From JAVBQB01 sp031549265 (GTDB lineage: Bacteria; Bacillota; Clostridia; Oscillospirales; JAVBQB01), in the NCBI GenBank assembly GCA_031549265.1, contig JAVBQB010000002.1:868001-932000 (forward strand): DNA of 64,000 nucleotides, given 5' to 3'. Under the pieces are notes generated by a model. That model was given only the letters and a program-made list of their open reading frames with translations, was not told the origin of the DNA and ran no database searches. The position numbers and the translations under genes were made by a program. This document shows positions 60,790 to 64,000 of this stretch, piece after piece. The stretch's first letter is position 1; each line of letters starts with the position of its first letter.

Positions 60790-62175
60790 ATGTCAAGAAA
60801 ACCAATAGAAGATTTCCTTATTCCCGGAAAGCGTGTACATCTGATCGGGATCGGAGGAGTGTCGATGTATGCCCTGGGAGAGGTCTTGCGCGATAAAGGT
60901 ATCTTCATTTCCGGATCAGATATTCAGGATAGCGATGCTGTTCGTAAACTGCGGCAAAAAGGCACAAATGTGGTTATAGGTCATTTCAGCCAGAACATTG
61001 AAGGCGCGGATTGTATAATTCGCACCGCCGCCGCCAGGGACGACAATGTCGAGGTTCAGGCGGCAAGGCTCTCGGGGATTCCGGTTTTCGAGAGAGCCGA
61101 GGTATGGGGCGCGATAATGAAAGCATACAAAAACGCGCTTTGCATCGCAGGTACGCACGGAAAAACGACGACGACGTCGATGTCGACACAAATCGCGATA
61201 ACCGCAAATTTGGATCCGACCGTCATGATAGGAGGCATGTTCCCGTTAATCGGCGCGGGGCATCGCGTTGGGCAGGGTGACTTGATAATTATGGAGGCGT
61301 GCGAATATTGCGACTCGTTTTTAAATTTTAGTCCAACGGTTGCAACAATAACAAATATTGAAGCGGATCACCTCGATTATTTCTCTGGACTTGAAGAAAT
61401 AGTTGCCTCCTTTAATAAGTATTCCGCGTTGACTCCCGAAGATGGGACTGTTGTATATAACATGGACGATCAGGCCGCAGTTACAGCCATAACCGGAATT
61501 AACAGAAGATTAATGGCGTTTGGCATTGACAATGGCGATGTCCACACAGAGAATCTAGAATTCGACGGGGCGCTTGCCGGGTTTGATATTATATTTGAAG
61601 GTAAGAAAATAACAAATGTCAAGTTAAAAGTGCCCGGGAAATATAATGTGTATAACGCGCTCGCAGCAGCAGCGTCAATGGTCGCTCTCGGCGCTGATTA
61701 TGAAGCAATCGGCCTTGCGCTATCCGAGTTTACGGGATCGGGCAGGAGGTATGAGTATAAGGGCGAGCTGAACGGAGCGGTTGTTTACGATGACTACGCT
61801 CACCATCCAAGCGAGATCACTGCGGTGCTGTCGGCGGCTAAAGCGCAGTCAAAAAGCAGAGTGATCTGTGTATTTCAACCACATACCTATACGAGAACCA
61901 ACGCGTTGCTGGCGGATTTCGCAAGAGAGCTCAGCGCGGCTGATATTGTTATTCTGCCCGATATTTACGCCGCAAGAGAGAATAACACCGTGGGAATTTC
62001 ATCCAAAAACCTTGCTGACTTAATACCCGGGGCAAAATACATTCAAAGCTTTACTGAGATAGCGGATTATTTGTCGGAAATTGTCGAAAGTGACGACATA
62101 GTACTCACAGTCGGAGCAGGGGATGTGTATCTCATTGGAGATCTGATAACTAAAAAAAAGGGCAAGCTAAATTGA
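60790..62175 (+). CDS. murC: UDP-MurNAc:L-alanine ligase
   Basis: The 461-residue Mur ligase has HLIGIGGVSMYALGEVL, ATP-binding GTHGKTTTTSM, EACEYCDSFLNF, and C-terminal DDYAHHPSEI with FQPHTYTRTN. It adds the first amino acid of the stem peptide. GGAGG lies 8 nt before the ATG at 60790. It is monocistronic, away from the dcw cluster, with a stem-loop overlapping its stop. Confidence 0.96.
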   Translation: MSRKPIEDFLIPGKRVHLIGIGGVSMYALGEVLRDKGIFISGSDIQDSDAVRKLRQKGTNVVIGHFSQNIEGADCIIRTAAARDDNVEVQAARLSGIPVFERAEVWGAIMKAYKNALCIAGTHGKTTTTSMSTQIAITANLDPTVMIGGMFPLIGAGHRVGQGDLIIMEACEYCDSFLNFSPTVATITNIEADHLDYFSGLEEIVASFNKYSALTPEDGTVVYNMDDQAAVTAITGINRRLMAFGIDNGDVHTENLEFDGALAGFDIIFEGKKITNVKLKVPGKYNVYNALAAAASMVALGADYEAIGLALSEFTGSGRRYEYKGELNGAVVYDDYAHHPSEITAVLSAAKAQSKSRVICVFQPHTYTRTNALLADFARELSAADIVILPDIYAARENNTVGISSKNLADLIPGAKYIQSFTEIADYLSEIVESDDIVLTVGAGDVYLIGDLITKKKGKLN

Positions 62176-62192
62176 TTAGCTTGCCTGGCTTA
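62161..62192 (+). terminator. murC terminator with the stop codon in its loop
   Basis: GGCAAGCTAA (62161-62170) and TTAGCTTGCC (62176-62185) form a perfect stem; the TGA stop is in the 5-nt loop. It is followed by TGGCTTAATT. Confidence 0.7.
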
Positions 62193-62299
62193 ATTGAAAC
62201 ATGAAAATGTCTTAACACGCTAATTATGATTATATATAGTCTGATATCCAAATTAATATCAATAGATTATTGTTGTGGCAACTTTGTAAACTGTTCAGT

Positions 62300-63325
62300 T
62301 TATTGAAGTTGCTTTCTTCTTGAAAGGTTAATTGTTCCGTCTTGCATTTCGTTGATTGATTCCAAAGATTTGCCGGTGCCGTACGCGACGCAGGATATAG
62401 GCTCGTCGGCGATACGAGTGGCGATTCCTGTTTTGGAAGAGATCAGTTGATCAAATCCCCAAAGAAGGCTGCCGCCGCCGGTCATGACAATACCATTGGT
62501 AGATATGTCCGCCACAAGCTCCGGGGGAGTCCGTTCGAGCACTCCGTGGATTGCCTCGACAATTCTGGACGAAACCTCCTCGAAAGCGTCAACCATTTCG
62601 GTGGACGAAACCGTGAACACTCTTGGCAGTCCGGTCATCAGACATCTGCCCTTGATATCGGTCGTGACCTCTTCGGGGCGGGAGTATACGCAGCCGATGG
62701 TCATTTTCAAATCCTCGGCAGTGCGCTCACCGATCAGGACGTTGTGTTTTCTGCGGATGTATTTGACGATGGCTTCGTCAAACTGATCCCCCGCTATTTT
62801 AATAGAAGTGGACTCAACTATACCGCCGAGTGAAATTACCGCGACATCGGTTGTTCCGCCGCCGATGTCAACCACCATATGTCCGTTAGCCAGTGTAATA
62901 TCAATGCCGGCTCCGATCGCGGCGGCGACCGGTTCTTCGATCAGGTAAACGCGCCTCGCGCCTGCCTGCATTCCCGCGTCAATAACGGCGCGTTCCTCGA
63001 CTTCGGTTATACCGCTGGGGACACAGATGACTATCCGGGGTTTGACTAGACGGAATCCCGAAACTTTTTTCAGGAATTCCTTTATCATTCTCTCGGTCAT
63101 ATCGTAATCCGAAATAACGCCTTCCCTGAGCGGGCGGATGGCAACGATATTACCGGGTGTTCGGCCGAGCATTTTTTGGGCGTCGGTGCCCACTTTTAGA
63201 AGTTTGCCTGTATTTTTGTCAAGCGCGACGACTGAGGGCTCACGAAGCACTACTCCTTTGCCGCGAACAAAAACAAGTATCGATGCAGTACCGAGGTCCA
63301 GACCGATATCTCTATTCAAAACCAT
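62300..63325 (-). CDS. mreB: MreB/Mbl-family actin-like cell-shape protein
   Basis: The 341-residue protein has the actin-fold motifs IGLDLGTASILVFVRGKGVVLREPSVVA, VCVPSGITEVEERAVIDA, MVVDIGGGTTDVAVISLGG and IVMTGGGSLLWG. MreB homologues place elongation machinery; Mbl or MreBH identity is not resolved. GGAGG lies 5 nt before the ATG at 63325. No mreC or mreD is adjacent, as with stand-alone mbl genes. Confidence 0.93.
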   Translation of the reverse strand: MVLNRDIGLDLGTASILVFVRGKGVVLREPSVVALDKNTGKLLKVGTDAQKMLGRTPGNIVAIRPLREGVISDYDMTERMIKEFLKKVSGFRLVKPRIVICVPSGITEVEERAVIDAGMQAGARRVYLIEEPVAAAIGAGIDITLANGHMVVDIGGGTTDVAVISLGGIVESTSIKIAGDQFDEAIVKYIRRKHNVLIGERTAEDLKMTIGCVYSRPEEVTTDIKGRCLMTGLPRVFTVSSTEMVDAFEEVSSRIVEAIHGVLERTPPELVADISTNGIVMTGGGSLLWGFDQLISSKTGIATRIADEPISCVAYGTGKSLESINEMQDGTINLSRRKQLQ

Positions 63326-63386
63326 TGAACCCTCCAAAGTATTACATATCAAGCGTTACGCAAACTCATGGCTTTGTCGCTCATGA

Positions 63387-63415
63387 ATTATATATCATAG
63401 ATATCTATTTTTCAA
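63387..63415 (-). promoter_or_regulatory. mreB promoter
   Basis: On the minus strand TTGAAA (63415-63410), 17 bp, perfect TATAAT (63392-63387). Confidence 0.8.
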
Positions 63416-63466
63416 TAGGCAATGTAATAAAAAAACAACTAAAAATTCATTTGGTATTTTCGGTAT

Positions 63467-64000
63467 TTATTTGGCGTTTTCGGTACCGGAGGCGTTAGCA
63501 AGTGTCACACAGACAACCGATTCAGCGCCTGCCTGAAGTAAAACCGAAGCGCATGAATTGAGTGTCGAGCAGCTCGTGACAATATCGTCAATGAGCAGGA
63601 CGCGCTTATTCTGGATTAGCTCCGGATCGATTACAACGTAAGCACCGGTTACGTTTTTTCGCCTTTCTTCATGGTCGGAGATCGTTGACTGCGCAACTGT
63701 ATGAACCTGCTTGAAAAGCGTCTCGACGGCGACCGTGTCAAGCTCAAGAGCCGCGGCCTGAGCCATAAGCATACTTTGGTCATATCCGCGTGCTTTTTTG
63801 CGCTCTTTGCTAACCGGAACCCAGGTAATGATATCATAGTCCGCCACTTCATTCTTTATACAATCCGCAACAATTTTCCCAAATCCGCGGGCATATCCTG
63901 CCATACCGCTGAACTTGAAGCGGTGGATGGCGTTTCGGACGTTGTCGCGATAAAACAAGGGAGCCACAGCGTAGTCAAAGGACTCCCCATAAATCCGGAC
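63467..64000 (-). CDS. comF: ComF-family phosphoribosyltransferase-like protein, N-terminus beyond window
   Basis: About 177 residues are visible and the frame stays open to the window edge (VRIYGESFDYAVAPLFYRD). The GTG at 63967 is therefore internal. It has RNAIHRFKFSGMAGYARGFG, VPVSKERKKARGYDQSMLMA and the PRPP loop VLLIDDIVTSCSTL. The family is linked to DNA uptake in Bacillus (ComFC). The upstream zinc-finger part would lie outside. Confidence 0.9.
   Translation of the reverse strand, partial: VRIYGESFDYAVAPLFYRDNVRNAIHRFKFSGMAGYARGFGKIVADCIKNEVADYDIITWVPVSKERKKARGYDQSMLMAQAAALELDTVAVETLFKQVHTVAQSTISDHEERRKNVTGAYVVIDPELIQNKRVLLIDDIVTSCSTLNSCASVLLQAGAESVVCVTLANASGTENAK

Noticed and set aside
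1..64000. CRISPR arrays, rRNA and tRNA genes
   Set aside because: No regularly spaced repeats were seen and no intergenic gap showed a tRNA or rRNA signature.

Overview
The window looks like the chromosome of an anaerobic, endospore-forming member of the Clostridia. The evidence is the dense set of Firmicute sporulation genes (spo0A, spoIVB, both dipicolinate synthase subunits, spoVG, yqfC, yqfD, a ylbJ-type gene, a SpoVD/FtsI-type PBP), meso-diaminopimelate-type MurE, frequent TTG/GTG starts behind GGAGG ribosome binding sites, a PocR-type regulator and a corrinoid protein. A placement near the Oscillospirales is a guess. The host DNA is moderately GC-rich. No rRNA, tRNA or CRISPR array was seen.

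Layout: 1-3942 holds a partial D,D-carboxypeptidase gene diverging from an operon of a ComEA-like helix-hairpin-helix protein, a response regulator, a sensor kinase and a GerMN-domain protein. 3982-5274 is metY. About 5273-12543 is a roughly 7.3 kb mobile island bounded by near-identical inverted repeats of about 41 bp. It carries a large serine recombinase, a TnpW-like protein, a GC-rich hairpin-filled non-coding block, a divergent sigma-like/XRE regulator pair, and one AT-rich cargo gene. The cargo gene encodes an SF2 helicase with a C-terminal PD-(D/E)XK nuclease-like domain and is a good candidate for a single-gene anti-phage system. Three copies of one palindrome sit around the regulator and cargo modules.

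12577-25713 is a housekeeping and sporulation run: ylbJ-like, yqfC, yqfD, phoH, ybeY, dgkA, era, recO, mutS2, an HPr gene, uvrC, rsmD, coaD and a coiled-coil protein. 26025-40414 is the division and cell-wall cluster: mraZ, rsmH, ftsL-like, spoVD/ftsI, murE, murF, mraY, ftsW, murG, murA, ftsQ, ftsZ. murD and ftsA are missing from it, and murG has no conventional start codon: an AUC lies at ideal spacing from its Shine-Dalgarno. 40467-51191 holds a CorA-type transporter, a lipoprotein, murB, rapZ, yvcK, whiA, dnaE and pfkA.

51275-53426 (minus strand) is spoIVB-spo0A, convergent with pfkA. After a long AT-rich gap come a PocR/AraC regulator and an orphan corrinoid protein. 55999-59912 (minus) is the spoVFA-spoVFB pair, cca and a diacylglycerol glycosyltransferase-like gene. 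60179-64000 holds spoVG, murC, an mreB-family gene and a partial comF. The peptidoglycan precursor pathway is therefore split over three loci (dcw cluster, murB, murC), next to genes for division, cell shape and spore formation.
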